This document shows, piece by piece, positions 21,629 through 32,512 of a DNA stretch of 64,000 bases (its first letter is position 1; every line of letters starts with the position of its first letter). The translations under genes were made by a program, and so were the position numbers. The notes beneath the pieces were generated by a model that was not told the DNA's origin, did no database searches, and was given only the letters and a program-made list of their open reading frames with translations. Origin of the DNA: Coix lacryma-jobi var. lacryma-jobi (Eukaryota; Streptophyta; Magnoliopsida; Poales; Poaceae); NCBI GenBank assembly GCA_009763385.1, contig CM019823.1, positions 86,935,104 to 86,999,103 of the forward strand, read 5' to 3'.

Positions 21629-22178
21629 TAGGGATGGCAATGGATAATTACCCGTTGGGTATGTGTTGCTCGTACTCTTACCCACGAAGAAATATTTTAT
21701 CCACTAATTTATCCATACCCATACTCAGGTAGGAGTTTTTTTCCATCCCCTTACCCATGCGGGTAACGGGTACCCGTGGGTTACCCATGAGCAAGAATAT
21801 TTGTAAGTCAAAATTACATATATCAATATATTAGGCTTCTAATTCTAACTAAAACATCATAATTTATAAAATCAATAGTAAATTCATCGAACAAACCAAC
21901 TATATCAACAAAGTTCACATACAATTTGAATATTATTGAGCTTTTTGTTGTGCGGTGGTGCCATTGGATCTATGATTTCTATAAATTGAATCGAGTTTAA
22001 TTTACCCATGAGTTAACGGGTTTGGGCAATGCAATTCCACACCCTTGCCCGCATTACCCACTGGGTAAGACTTCTTTCCCATTAAATTACCCGTGGGTAA
22101 AAAAATTAGCCATACCCTTATCCTAATAGGGTTTTTACCCATCGGGTTTCGGGTCGTGGGTACAAATTGCCATCTTTA
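21629..22178. mobile_element. hAT-type MITE, TIR TAGGGATGGCAAT (550 bp)
   Basis: The left end is TAGGGATGGCAATGG and the right end is ATTGCCATCTTTA, with internal runs of TACCCGTGGGTA-like palindromes. The flanking 8-mers are ACTACGAC and ACTATGAA (6 of 8 match), as for an aged hAT target duplication. The host sequence around it is itself an older duplication (about 21574-21605 resembles 22204-22234). Confidence 0.68.
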
Positions 22179-22326
22179 ACTATGAATGCGAGACGCGTTC
22201 AAGTTTAATAGCAGATGATGGGAAGGTGAAGCGGTAGAGACCGATGGAAACAATGAACGGCTGTTCAGTATTGTGTGCCAGAAATGAAGGGTGGCTGCCG
22301 GTGGCCAGTGAGGGAGATGTTTTGGC

Positions 22327-22441
22327 TAAGGTTATTGAGTTGTGTGACCCGTTGAATGACGTTGCTTCACGAAATCGTAGAGAAAGTTATTGAGTTGTGT
22401 GACCCGTTGGATGACATTGTTTCACGAAATCGTAGAGAAAT
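22327..22441. repeat. tandem duplication, unit about 57 bp, two copies
   Basis: The unit contains GTTATTGAGTTGTGTGACCC and TTCACGAAATCGTAGAGAAA. The two copies differ at a few bases. Confidence 0.85.
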
Positions 22442-22584
22442 ATGGTAGTGAGGTTCTCCTATTCAGGTATAGTAGATAGTAGATAAAACAGGTTAAAAAG
22501 ACCCAACCCTTGTCTTAAGTTCATGACGTCTTTAGTAGAGTGGTTCAGTTCGTTTAGGAGAATATTTTTCTTGTATAAATGGTA

Positions 22585-22843
22585 CTCCCTCCATCCCAAA
22601 TTATAAGACATTCCAAGAATCTTGGAGAGTCAAAGTTTTTCAACTTTGACCAAATTTATATAATAAGATAATAATATTTATGATATCAACTAAGTGCAAT
22701 TAGATTCTCCATTAGTTATATTTCTATAATATGTATATTTGATGGTATAAATCTTTATATTTTTCTCTATAATTTTGGTCAAAGTTGAAAAACTTTGACT
22801 CTCCAAAATTCTTGGAACGTCTTATAATTTGGAATGGAGGGAG
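22585..22843. mobile_element. Stowaway MITE (259 bp), TSD TA
   Basis: The ends are CTCCCTCCATCCCAAATTAT and its near complement ATAATTTGGAATGGAGGGAG, with TA on both sides. This is the classic grass Stowaway (Tc1/mariner) terminus. The inner arms (GTCAAAGTTTTTCAACTTTG) also pair. Confidence 0.93.
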
Positions 22844-23636
22844 TACCACCGAAGAGAGTTAAGTTGAAAGGGAGTAAGTTGTAGTTAAGTAGTTTGTTTG
22901 CTTAAGCTTATGAAGTAAAATCGGTCCTATTTTTTAAAATTGGAATAATATTTTCTCTCGTAAATGACTCGAATAGGCCCAAAAATGAGAATGTGATGTG
23001 GTTCCTAATTATCGAAAATATGTACTAAAACGTAATCAATGATTACTTGTAACGGTGTGAAGAGTGATAATTGACACAAACGAATTGTTGTAAACATTAC
23101 CCTCAAGAATTATTGTTGATAATATTACAACATATCCAAACTTAAATAATTGTGGTATTATTTTATTCCCATTATAACGCACGAGCATGATCTTAATAAA
23201 TTTTTGACGTTGGAAGTGATCCAAATCACACACCAGCAGGACTAGCACGTTCAAAGAGGTTGCAAGTCAACAAACTAACGAAACTGATCTAGAGACCGGT
23301 TAGGCTAAGAAACTTGAACAAACCGACGAAACCGATCTAGAGATCGGTTAGGCCGATTTAGGGCTTGATTTCGTGTGTTGTGTTGGCTCCCGAACTTTTC
23401 CCAGGAAGACCCGTCGGGAGGAGCACGTGGAGGTTGTCCTAGGACCAGCAAGACCGTCTATAACGTCGTTGAATCTCGCCGAGAGATACGACAAATAGTA
23501 GAACATAGAGAAAAGAGGGTAAATGGTTGAAGTAGACTGATTTTGAGGATTGGATAGATGGATCTTAATCGACCGTCATCCTTTATATTCTATAGGACGT
23601 TTAATCTTGCCATAAAATTTATCTCACGTTACATAG
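22844..23636. other. intergenic AT-rich stretch
   Basis: No gene seen. About 23268-23345 holds a short imperfect duplication (ACGAAAC(T/C)GATCTAGAGA(C/T)CGGTTAGGC twice). Confidence 0.5.
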
Positions 23637-23639
23637 TAA

Positions 23640-23809
23640 GGTCAATCTCAGTGGGAGTTTCATAGACATTTAATACGTTGACATAACACTATATTAATGT
23701 AAAGAGAGATGACAAGAGTTTCATGATATCCACATAAAACTCTTATACACTGCTTCCAAAACATGGGTGTATTGAAAACTATGAAATGAAATCTCGACTG
23801 AGACTAGCC
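23640..23809. mobile_element. Tourist-type MITE (170 bp), TSD TAA
   Basis: The ends GGTCAATCTCAGTGGGAG and the complement of CTCGACTGAGACTAGCC form an imperfect TIR. TAA flanks both sides (23637-23639, 23810-23812), typical of PIF/Harbinger MITEs. Confidence 0.8.
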
Positions 23810-24097
23810 TAACCGAATACAACTTCCGACCGAATAAAACTTTCCTTCATTATTTAGATACGACATGTAACAAAACAGGGCTCCCTTTGTTTATTCAGAT
23901 ACGGTATGTACATGTACAAGCCAGATTTGAATATCAACAAAATTATTAATTAAAACTATTTTATAACAAAATTTAAAAAGTCTTAAAATTGATTTAAAAA
24001 AATATACAAATTCCTCCCATGTCTGGCTGCATCGCTACCAGCGTCGCCCGATTCGGCGGCCGCCGAACTAGCAGCACAAGGCACGCCGTCGCACGTA

Positions 24098-24435
24098 CTC
24101 CCTCCGTCACTATGAGCATCCGCAACAATAAGAGCTAGTATCTAGCTCTAAGCACTCTAAGAGACAACCCTTCAAATGATCTATCTCTTAGCACATAGCT
24201 CTTAATATAAATGACCCCACTTATCATTCTCACATAATCTCGAAGTGTGTATAAGACTATCTCTTGGACAAGAGAGAACTCTCTTGTCTTTTCTATTAAA
24301 ATATGAGAAAATATTCTATGAGCTAGCCAAGAGCTAATCACTGGAGACGTCCTAAACGTCTGTCTCTAAAAATCCGTGTTTCCATCAGATCACAGACACG
24401 CTTTCCAGACCACAACCATAAAGCGACGGAGGGAG
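24098..24435. mobile_element. Stowaway MITE ends enclosing a second small insertion
   Basis: CTCCCTCCGTC at 24098 and GACGGAGGGAG ending at 24435, with TA on both sides, mark a Stowaway. Between them, from about 24115 to 24352, lies DNA with its own imperfect inverted ends (GAGCATCCGCAAC... and ...CACTGGAGACGTC) and AAGAGCTA repeats, likely a nested MITE. This block abuts the LIP1-like 5' region. Confidence 0.7.
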
Positions 24436-24437
24436 TA

Positions 24438-24692
24438 TACGGCAGCCGACCAACCAACCAACTCTCCGGCAGCCGCAAACTCGCAGATCCTTCCGTCCCA
24501 CGGGAAAACAACCCTCCCCCTGCCGCTGCACTCACCCCCTCGGATCCCTTTCCATCCCAGCTCCGTGATGCGGCCGGGGACGCCAACGCCTCCGCCTCCG
24601 CCTCCGGGTCCGCTGATCTAGTTGCTGCTATTGCTATTGCTGCTTGATTGAGGTGAGGACTGAGGAGGAGGTTGGAGAGGAGGGAATAGGAG
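24438..24692 (+). promoter_or_regulatory. core promoter and 5' leader region of the LIP1-like gene
   Basis: This GC-rich stretch with CT and CCG runs precedes the start codon and suits a plant 5' UTR. No TATA box is clear, and the transcript start cannot be fixed. An upstream frame of 17 codons lies at 24568-24621. The sequence further left is MITE DNA. Confidence 0.55.
24568..24621 (+). CDS. candidate upstream open reading frame of the LIP1-like gene
   Basis: ATG at 24568 opens a 17-residue proline-rich frame (MRPGTPTPPPPPPGPLI) ending in TAG at 24619-24621, 71 bp before the main ATG. If the transcript starts upstream of it, it could lower translation of the main frame. It may also be plain leader sequence. 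Confidence 0.35.
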   Translation: MRPGTPTPPPPPPGPLI

Positions 24693-27600
24693 ATGATGTT
24701 CTGGAAGGACGGCGGCGGGACTGGCGGCGGCAACGGAAGGGACCTCAGCGGCGGGCCGCCCTGCGGCCAGGTGCGTGTGCTCGTCGTTGGCGACTCAGGT
24801 CAGTCTGCCTCATGGGTTAGATAGTGAGTAGGTTCGGCTTAGTGGGATTTAACTTAAGTGCGTCTAGATTATAGGATCGCGGGCCAACTAAGGATCGGCA
24901 CTCTTATTCAGGGTATCACTTCATCCGATGTCTTGCTTACAATTTAATCCGTGGATTCTCATTTCCACACTAGAAGGACATGTTCCACGGACTGTTACTT
25001 TATGGGCAAAACTTGTAACCAACTCATGGGAACACCCCGGATATACTACCTCTATTTGACTATTTCTTTGGTGTGTTATGATCTGAGAGAAAGTCTCTTG
25101 AGGTATACATTCACCACTGACTTCCTATATAATATGTTATCAATTACTGCAAACCAATATCTTACTCAAAACATGTGGAATACAAATATATTAATGTATC
25201 TTTTGCGCACTTAACATACAAAATTCTAATATGGCCTACATTTTGAGATGGAGGAAATACTTGAAATACAATTTGTGTCATGCTGTGCTGTGGAACAGAA
25301 TTATGTTTACCAGAAGAATTTGATGAACCTTTATCATGTAGTAACTATGAAATGATTGAGTACCACTGCAATATCTTTTTTAGAACAGCTTGGATCATCT
25401 ATACGCTATAAGGCCTCAGATCAGAATGTGTGAAATTTAGCTGCTACTGCGTTTAGAAAGCTATTAATCTGTCAATGTATTCGACAGCCTGATTTCTCAG
25501 CAATGCGAGAGCGACATTCTAATGAATTTGAGAACTTGATTTATAATGAGTCATTTGAGTAGCTCTTTTTCCACCCCATCAGTATAAAATGAAATTCTAC
25601 TTCATACCACTTAAATGGCAACTGTTTCTTGGACTTTTGTGCCTTTTCTTTGTGTGTGCCTTTTAAGCCTTAAAAAGCAGTATAATTTTAGGAGTTACCC
25701 CTTTCGTATATTTGCGTGTAAACTTTGTGAGGCCAAACATAATTTCTCGTTGAACCTCATGAATATACTCTGCTTTCTTATTCTCTTGTTGACAAGAGGC
25801 AACACCAAATTAAGTGGAATTGTCTAGGGAATTGAAGTACCATAGATGCTACTTGATTACTTTGGAATTACAGATTCTGGCACATATTATGGCTAGTTTA
25901 TAGTTTCATGAGCCAACCAAGAATCAGCGCTCTAATTCAGGGGATTTCACTTATGTCTTGCACTCCTCAGTTCTATTATTGCCTGCTTCCTTACAATTTG
26001 ATTCGTGTATTTTCTCTTCCTTACCAAAGGGACATGTTCTGCAGATTATTCTGGTTTATTTTGCGAGCAAAGCTTGTAGATAACTCATGGAACTCTTGGG
26101 ACGTTTGAGCCTTGTTCACCATTCAAGTTAAAATGCAATACTTTGAATCGGAAGCAGTGTCATGCTTTGCTGTGGAACAGGATAATGTTTATCGCCAGAT
26201 ATTGTAAAGCACATGATAACTTTATTAGCAGAATTCACAGAACCTTTATCATGTAGCTATGTAATGATTGGAGAACCCCCATGATCTCATTTGCTGCACA
26301 GCTTGCATCATGTCTGATCTATTAGGTGCAATATATAAGATCGGCTTGTGTTAAGTGTTGCCAATTAAAAAGCTATTAACATTCCAATGAATTCAATAAA
26401 CCAATTTCTCAGTGACCCACTTGAGGTCCCATCTTTTTCCTTCCTTTCTTTCCATATGAAATTATAATTTTAATCTCACATAATTTCGATGGCAGCTGTT
26501 TCTTAAGACTGTTATGCCTTTTTTTTGTGTCATCTTTCTCAACCTTATAAAAACTGTATGCTTTAATGTGACACCCCTTTATATGAAGCCAAATATAAAT
26601 TTTTTCCTTCACCTCTCATGAAAATGGTAAATTCTTGATAATGGATTGGGTTTCTTATTCTCCTGTTGATAATTTCTACACCAAAATAAGTGAAATTGTC
26701 TGGGGAATTAAAGAGCAATATATATTACTTGATTACTGTTTGGAAAAAATTAAAAATTCTGGTCCTTGACATATATGGGAGTGATTGGTTGGGTGGCTTA
26801 GAGCATCTCCAAGAGTTCCGAAATATTTCTCCTAAAAAATCCATGTTTTCCAACTCTTAAAAAAGGTATTGGGAGAAAAAAAAAGAAGGCCATCTCCAAT
26901 AGTTCCTAATATTTCATTTCTAAAAAATCATTTTTTTTGCATCAGGGACCCTGAATTTGTTTCTATACTTGTTTAAGCCCTCCCACCAGATCTTTCTCTT
27001 GCGCTTTTCTCACTTGGAACCTTGTATTTCCTCTTTTCCTTTCAACTCCCTTCTTCTAAGGCTCGCAAAAGAGCACGCGCGTGGGGAGGATACATGGACC
27101 TGTAGTCCGCATAACTTTACACGGAGCGGGGTGACTTTTCCCAAGTTCTAAAAGATTAGGAGGATGGATTAGGAGTTGTTGAAGGGGGGTTTTTCCCAAT
27201 CTTCCTAAAAAACATGGATTATGAGGAGATTTAGGGAACTCTTGGAGATGCTTAGCCCCCAACCAAGTTTCCCTAGTACAACCTAAACTTGTTTGGTTGC
27301 CTCTTACAGTTGTAACCAGGCTTACCTAGTGCAAAAGGTACCCCTTGGCCAGGTTTCCTGGGAACGAGAGAGGTGGCCGTTTCCAGGAAGCCAAGCTTGT
27401 GCTAGCTATCAGTGCCACTCCACAAGAATCCTGTCACCTCCCTCTTGGCTCGCGATGCCTCTGGCGGTGGTCCCTGCATCTTCGGTGGCGGTCTCCAGCT
27501 CGCTATTGTCACCATTGAGCCCTTCCCTGCCACAAGCGCCATTTTGTTCCTGGCGCCGTGGGTTGTGCCTATACATGCGGCTAAGACTCTCCTCATGGTC

Positions 27601-30600
27601 GAGCCTGCCGCTGCCTCCTTCTCACCGAGGAAGAAGATAGTGCGCGACCGCGGGGAAGAAGATGGAGTCAGCGGTGGCATGCTGCTCGCGTGATGCAGAC
27701 TACTGCCCCATCTCTTCTACTTCTTCGTCCTCATGTTTTTAGTACCTAGCAGTGTCAGATTATACAAATCTCAAGTTTTAATCTATGGTGGTTCCTTCTC
27801 TCTCAGATTGTTCAGATGTTGAATTTTGTGCATGGATGGATTTTGCGTGTGGATTTTGTGGGCTGTTCCTTGTCATTTAGCTTGTTCTTCTCTTGTTCTG
27901 ATGGATGGATTTTGCGTGTGGATTTTGTGCACTTCCTGTTCATGTCTTCACATTGGTTCATGCTGTTGCAATTTCTTTTGTTGCCTGCATCCAAAGAATT
28001 GGAGGAAACTTGCTGCTTCATTTGTCTCATTGCCTGTACCATGGAGAAATAAAAGGGTAGATTGGGATTTCAGAGATGCAAGCCAATTTGTTCTCCGGTG
28101 TAAGTAGCCTTGTAGGTGCAGCCATGGGGCTATGGCAACAAGATGAACAGAGACAAAGGTGGTGGAGGTAAGGTCACCATTGCAAAGAAGAGGTAACAGT
28201 ACCAAATAATCCAGGCAACCAAACTAAAAACTAATTTTTGAAGGCTTAACTAGCACATGGCAACCAAACATGAGGATTGAGGGTTGCATTGACTTGGACA
28301 GGCTAACTCAAGCCTGGGTTGTTTTTGTAGCCAGGCTTGCTAGAGAAACGCAACCAAACACATATGAAAATATGATAGCAGTGATTCTTTGCTATCCACA
28401 GAACACATCCCACATTGGATGGTTCCGCATCATATATTTGCTATATAAGCACATGCTGGAATGCCTTTGAATCACATCTCAAATATATCCTGTGAGCCCT
28501 ATTGGACCTTGAATTTACTGTTGTGGTCATATATTGATTTGAACTACCAAGTTTTCTATGATTTTGGGTATTGGTTGAAATGACAGTATTAGACAATACC
28601 TGAGTGCCTACTGAATATGTTGTAGACTATGCCAGTTCTTTTTAGTTGTTTGGGGAGTATGGCAGATTATCATTCCCTAAATTTTTCACAGGTGTTGGCA
28701 AATCTTCATTGGTGCATCTCTTATTGAAAGGTTCTGCAGTGGCTCGACCAGCACAAACAATTGGGTGTGCAGTTGGTGTTAAAGTATGTAAACCTAGGCC
28801 TAATTTCCTTTGTTTTAATTTTAAAATTATATTCTCACACAAGCATTATTTCCCATTCTGCAGCATATTACTTACAGTAGTCCAGGGAGTTCGTCTAATA
28901 GTGTCAAGGGTGATACTGAAAGGAACTTCTTTGTTGAGCTTTGGGATGTTTCTGGACATGAGCGCTACAAAGAGTGCCGTTCACTTTTTTATTCACAAAT
29001 TAATGGTAGGTATTTTCTGCATCATTTTCCCTGCCAATATAGTAATCCCATGCTTCATCTTTGCAGAAGTCATTTTTTTTTCTCTGCGAATAGTTAAACT
29101 GTGTAATATGCAACAATATCCCAATTGAATGATATTTCATCTTCTCAGCTAGCCAACCATACTTGTATGAATACAGGGAAAGAAAAAAAACAATAGGGCC
29201 CATAAGTCATGACCCTACTGCACCTTCCAATGTTTCTTGCGTTTCTTATATGAACTTTGTTACATTTTGTTAAATCAGCATGAAACTACCTGGCATGGTA
29301 TGTCCACAATATGAGACCTTATTGTCCAGTTTTGCTGAAGTTCCGTTCGATTTGTGGTTTCATGCTGAGGCCTGAATTGATGTGGAAGAGGTTGTTTTTT
29401 GTTAGAATAATTTATAGTTCTGGGCCCTTGGCCTAGAGACATTGTAGGTAGGGGGCAGAATGCGGTGATCTATTTACCTGTATGAAATTTTTTGTGTTAC
29501 ATATTCTTAATGTATTGCTACTGAATAATAATAGATAATGCGGTTCAAACTTTTCTTTTTCGGCAAGAAGATAGTTTAAAGATTCTTAACCTTTTCCGAA
29601 ATTATTTATCAGGTGTCATATTTGTTTATGACCTCTCCCAGAGGAAAACAAAGACAAATTTGAACAAGTGGGCAGTGGAGGTTGCTGAATCTGGGACCTT
29701 TTCAGCTCCTCTTGGGTCTGGTGGTCCCGGTGGCCTTCCAGTTCCTTACCTGGTTATTGCCAACAAAGTGGATATTGCTCCAAGGGATGGTAGAAGAGTG
29801 AGCAGTGGGAATCTTGTTGATGTTGCTCGTCAATGGGTTGAAAAACAAGGCCTGCTTCCATCCAGTGAAGAACTTCCACTTGCAGATAGTTTTCCTGGCA
29901 ATTCTGGTCTACTCATGGTAAAGCTTCTCTATACCATTATTTGCTGTCTGATGTCTTGCTTTAACTGACTATAGTGTGGTGATCCATATGTTGTCTGGCT
30001 TGTGAAGAAACAGGAATTCCTGTTTTCTTATTGATTATGTGTGTGCTGTGCTATTTAAATTTTGAAATGACACGTTTGACCTTTGAATACAGGCTGCCAA
30101 AGAGGCAAGATATGATAAAGAAGCTCTAATCAAGTTCTTCCGCATGGTTTGTGCAAAAGAATCCTTGTCTATTAGATTAGCGATTCACACTATATTATTA
30201 TTTACTAATGGTATTGTGGTGCATCATTCAGTTGATAAGGAGGAGGTATTTTTCAAATGAGCTTCCTGCTCCTAGTCCATGGTCACTCACTCCCAGAGAA
30301 GATACCATTCTTCCTGTAGAAACTGTGAATGATGATGAAATGTTCCAAAGAAAAAGGTGACTCCCTCTATCTATTACTGACAATTGCATGAGGATTTGAT
30401 GGAATAAACATTCTCTTTGTGATTTTTTGTCTGGTATTCTTGATGAGAACTGGATATATGCCGAGACATGATCAATAATCTGGTTACTTTAGCAACATCT
30501 TGTTGACATGCTTGTTTCCTAACTTGTAGCTACGGTGGCCAGAGCTACAAATACAATGGGGTTGCCCCACTGCCTGCACAGCGGAACCTAACTCCACCAC

Positions 30601-30722
30601 CCACACTCTATCCACAGCAACCAATGTCCTCTTCATCAGAAAACTACAGATATCACAGATTTTCCTCTTCATCAATTCCTGATACAAGTGGTAGAACAAG
30701 CCGGGCAAACCTCAACATTTGA
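24693..30722 (+). CDS. LIP1: LIP1-like small GTPase (Rab-related), seven coding exons
   Basis: Coding exons: 24693-24798, 28692-28783, 28864-29005, 29613-29917, 30093-30146, 30232-30356, 30530-30722. All introns are GT-AG and phases join cleanly, giving 1,017 nt and 338 residues. GTPase motifs are the P-loop GDSGVGKS (33-40), WDVSGHE (93-99, with H where classic Rabs have Q) and NKVD (164-167). Recognised LIP1 features are the CGQVRVLVVGDSG start, the FSAPLGSGGPGGLPVPY insert before NKVD, WVEKQGLLPSSEELPL, and the tail LPAQRNLTPPPTLYPQQP. The C-terminus lacks a prenylation cysteine, as in Arabidopsis LIP1 (about 342 residues). LIP1 there is a plant-specific GTPase that affects light input to the circadian clock and cell shape; the same role here is inferred. 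ATG 24693 is followed by a second in-frame ATG at 24696. The frame looks intact and functional. Confidence 0.95.
24880..26765. repeat. diverged direct duplication of about 0.9-1.0 kb within intron 1
   Basis: Two copies in the same order share anchor blocks: GCCAAC(T/C)AAG(G/A)ATC at 24883 and 25912, GTCATGCT(G/T)TGCTGTGGAACAG at about 25277 and 26159, CTTTATCATGTAG at about 25330 and 26240, GGCA(A/G)CTGTTTCTT at about 25617 and 26493, and CTTATTCTC(T/C)TGTTGA near 25777 and 26655. Copies differ by many substitutions and indels. Confidence 0.85.
26801..27251. mobile_element. Tourist-type MITE (451 bp), TSD TTA
   Basis: The ends GAGCATCTCCAAGAGTTCC and GGAACTCTTGGAGATGC are complementary, and TTA lies on both sides (26798-26800, 27252-27254). 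It sits in intron 1 of the LIP1-like gene. Confidence 0.85.
27290..28360. mobile_element. non-autonomous TIR element with coding-like insert
   Basis: The left end TGTTTGGTTGCCTCTTACAG and the complement of the right end (TGTTTGGTTGCGTTTCTCTA) match at their outer bases, and both continue into a CCAGGCTT or AAGCCTGG block. No target duplication is clear. The left half (about 27412-27700) is GC-rich and open in two frames, unlike the surrounding intron. The right half has a local repeat of GATGGATTTTGCGTGTGGAT (27835, 27904). Possibly a Pack-type element with a captured gene piece; the donor is not recognised. Confidence 0.55.
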
Positions 30723-30960
30723 TGAGATATGCGAGTCCTTATCCATTATCTCCTGGAATGCGGGGAAATACATGACACCTGGGTTTTTTGAATCCCAGGT
30801 TTTTGATCTTTTGGGTTGTTCACCTGTTTGATTTGATTGTAATATGTGCATGTTAACAGGGTGTTTGAATATTATTATGTTTGTGGGATTACTAGTGATA
30901 AATTCTTTGATTCTTCCCTGTATATCTCCTAATTTTGTGTATGAATTCAATATAGGCATT
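30723..30960 (+). other. likely 3' UTR of the LIP1-like gene
   Basis: AT-rich sequence follows the stop at 30720-30722. No AATAAA is present; near matches such as TTCAATATA (about 30946) could serve. The end of the transcript is not fixed. Confidence 0.45.
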
Positions 30961-31066
30961 TAGGAAAACACATTACATTGTGCACTACTGTGCAATGGCA
31001 ATCTGAATCAATCTCTTTCCCAAGTCCCATTAAGTCACCTGGAAGAAATTAAGTCTTGTGGCGTTG

Positions 31067-31461
31067 CGGGGCACTGCACCTATATACTATGTATCAGCAA
31101 TTCAACATGAAGTCTGATGGGGTTTCACTCTTTATCTGGTTCTGTATCGACAGATTATGATTGTCATTCACATAGGTTGTTGGCTTGACAAATGTGTTTG
31201 GTACAGGCGAGCACTACTAGCAGGGATTTTCGACAGATTTGATTTATAGCTTGAAAAAAGTGGCACATTGTGGGGCACTGCAACTATATACTATGTATCA
31301 GCATGCAGTCTGATGGGTTTTCACTCTTTATCTGGTTCTGTATCGACAAATATGATTGTCAAGCACATATGTTGTTGGCTTGAGAAATGTATTTGGTACA
31401 TGCGAGCACTATTGGCAGGGGTTTTCGACAGATTTGATTTATAGTCTGAAAAAAGTAGCAC
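31067..31461. repeat. tandem duplication, unit about 195-200 bp, two copies
   Basis: Both copies run from GGGGCACTGCA(C/A)CTATATAC through CACTCTTTATCTGGTTCTGT to GATTTGATTTATAG and AAAAAAGT(G/A)GCAC. They lie just downstream of the LIP1-like gene and differ at scattered sites. Confidence 0.88.
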
Positions 31462-31613
31462 ATGGTGTCTATATTTGTCATTAGATGCTACTTCCCCGTT
31501 TCCGAATTGTATGACTTTTTAGATTTTGTTGATATATTACTTTTAGGGCCTCTTTGGTAGAGCTGCCAACCACAGCTTCACCCTCAGCTGATATGGACCC
31601 TATGAAACACTTA

Positions 31614-31867
31614 GGCCTTGTTTAGATGCACTGAGTGAGATTTTTTCTCAACTGTAGCACTTTTGTTGTTATTTGACAAACTTTGTCTAAATATGACCCA
31701 ACTAGACTCAAAAGATTCGTCTCGACATGTACATACTAAAAGTATAATTAGTTATTTATTTTATCAACATTTAATGCTCCATGTATGCGTCAAAACATTG
31801 ATGTGATGGTGATGTGATGGAGAGAGAGTGAAAAAAAGTTGATAGTTCGTGGTATCTAAACAAGGCC
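31614..31867. mobile_element. MITE with TIR GGCCTTGTTTAGAT (254 bp), TSD TTA
   Basis: The ends GGCCTTGTTTAGATGC and ATCTAAACAAGGCC are complementary and TTA flanks both sides (31611-31613, 31868-31870). This is a very common grass MITE family. Confidence 0.9.
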
Positions 31868-32007
31868 TTAACACAGAATTAGATTCTGGTGAGGAGTCGA
31901 TGAAAATCGTTTCTCCATTTACACTACCGAGTTGGGAGCTAGAAAATCCGCTGTCCACCGCTTCCTGTTGCTCTAAAAAATCCGCTCTCCATCGCTTCCC
32001 GCTCACC

Positions 32008-32512
32008 CTGGGCAAAAATAACCGAGAACCGAACCGAAATAACCGGAACATAAACCGAAAATTTTGGTTCTCTATTCGGTTCCCACTTCTCAGGAACCGA
32101 ATTTAATCAGGTTAATTCGGTTCCCTACCTCAGTTAACCGAAATAACCGAATAGAACCGAATTTTAGAAGCAAGCTCAATAAACCTTATAACATAGGTCT
32201 AATACCACCTTAACCCTAGATATAAAAGGAGGATAACACCCCTCTCATAGCCCTATTGGCCTCATTTTTAAAAAATTTGGTATTGTGCTTTTTTTTTTAA
32301 AAAAATCTCCTATTTTTCTATTATTTTTTTACTACTTGGGTTAAATTTCGGTTAGTTCGGTTCGGAACCGAAACCTAACCGAACTAACCGAAACCGATTT
32401 TGCTCGATTCCAGAAATTGAGAAGAACCGATCGGTTCCTATTTTCAGGGAACCGAATTTGTGTCGATAACCGAAGAACCGAACCGATCAGTTCCGGTTAA
32501 CCGAACGCCCAG
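32008..32512. mobile_element. hAT-like non-autonomous element rich in AACCGAA
   Basis: The ends are CTGGGC and GCCCAG. The sequence is filled with AACCGAA/TTCGGTT in both orientations (about 32027-32160 and 32341-32506), which fold on each other. CTTCCCGCT occurs on both sides (31995, 32518) but not at the exact edges, so the target duplication is uncertain. Confidence 0.65.

Larger units (their letters stand above)
24799..28691 (+). other. intron 1 of the LIP1-like gene (3.9 kb)
   Basis: The donor is CAG|GTCAGTC and the acceptor TTTTCACAG|GTG. The intron splits the P-loop glycine codon (phase 1). It contains an old direct duplication (24880-25880 and 25908-26765), a Tourist-type MITE (26801-27251) and a TIR element (27290-28360). 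Confidence 0.92.

Noticed and set aside
24338..24733. 131-codon minus-strand frame across the LIP1-like 5' region
   Set aside because: It overlaps the MITE end and the leader and start codon of the LIP1-like gene, with no recognisable domain.
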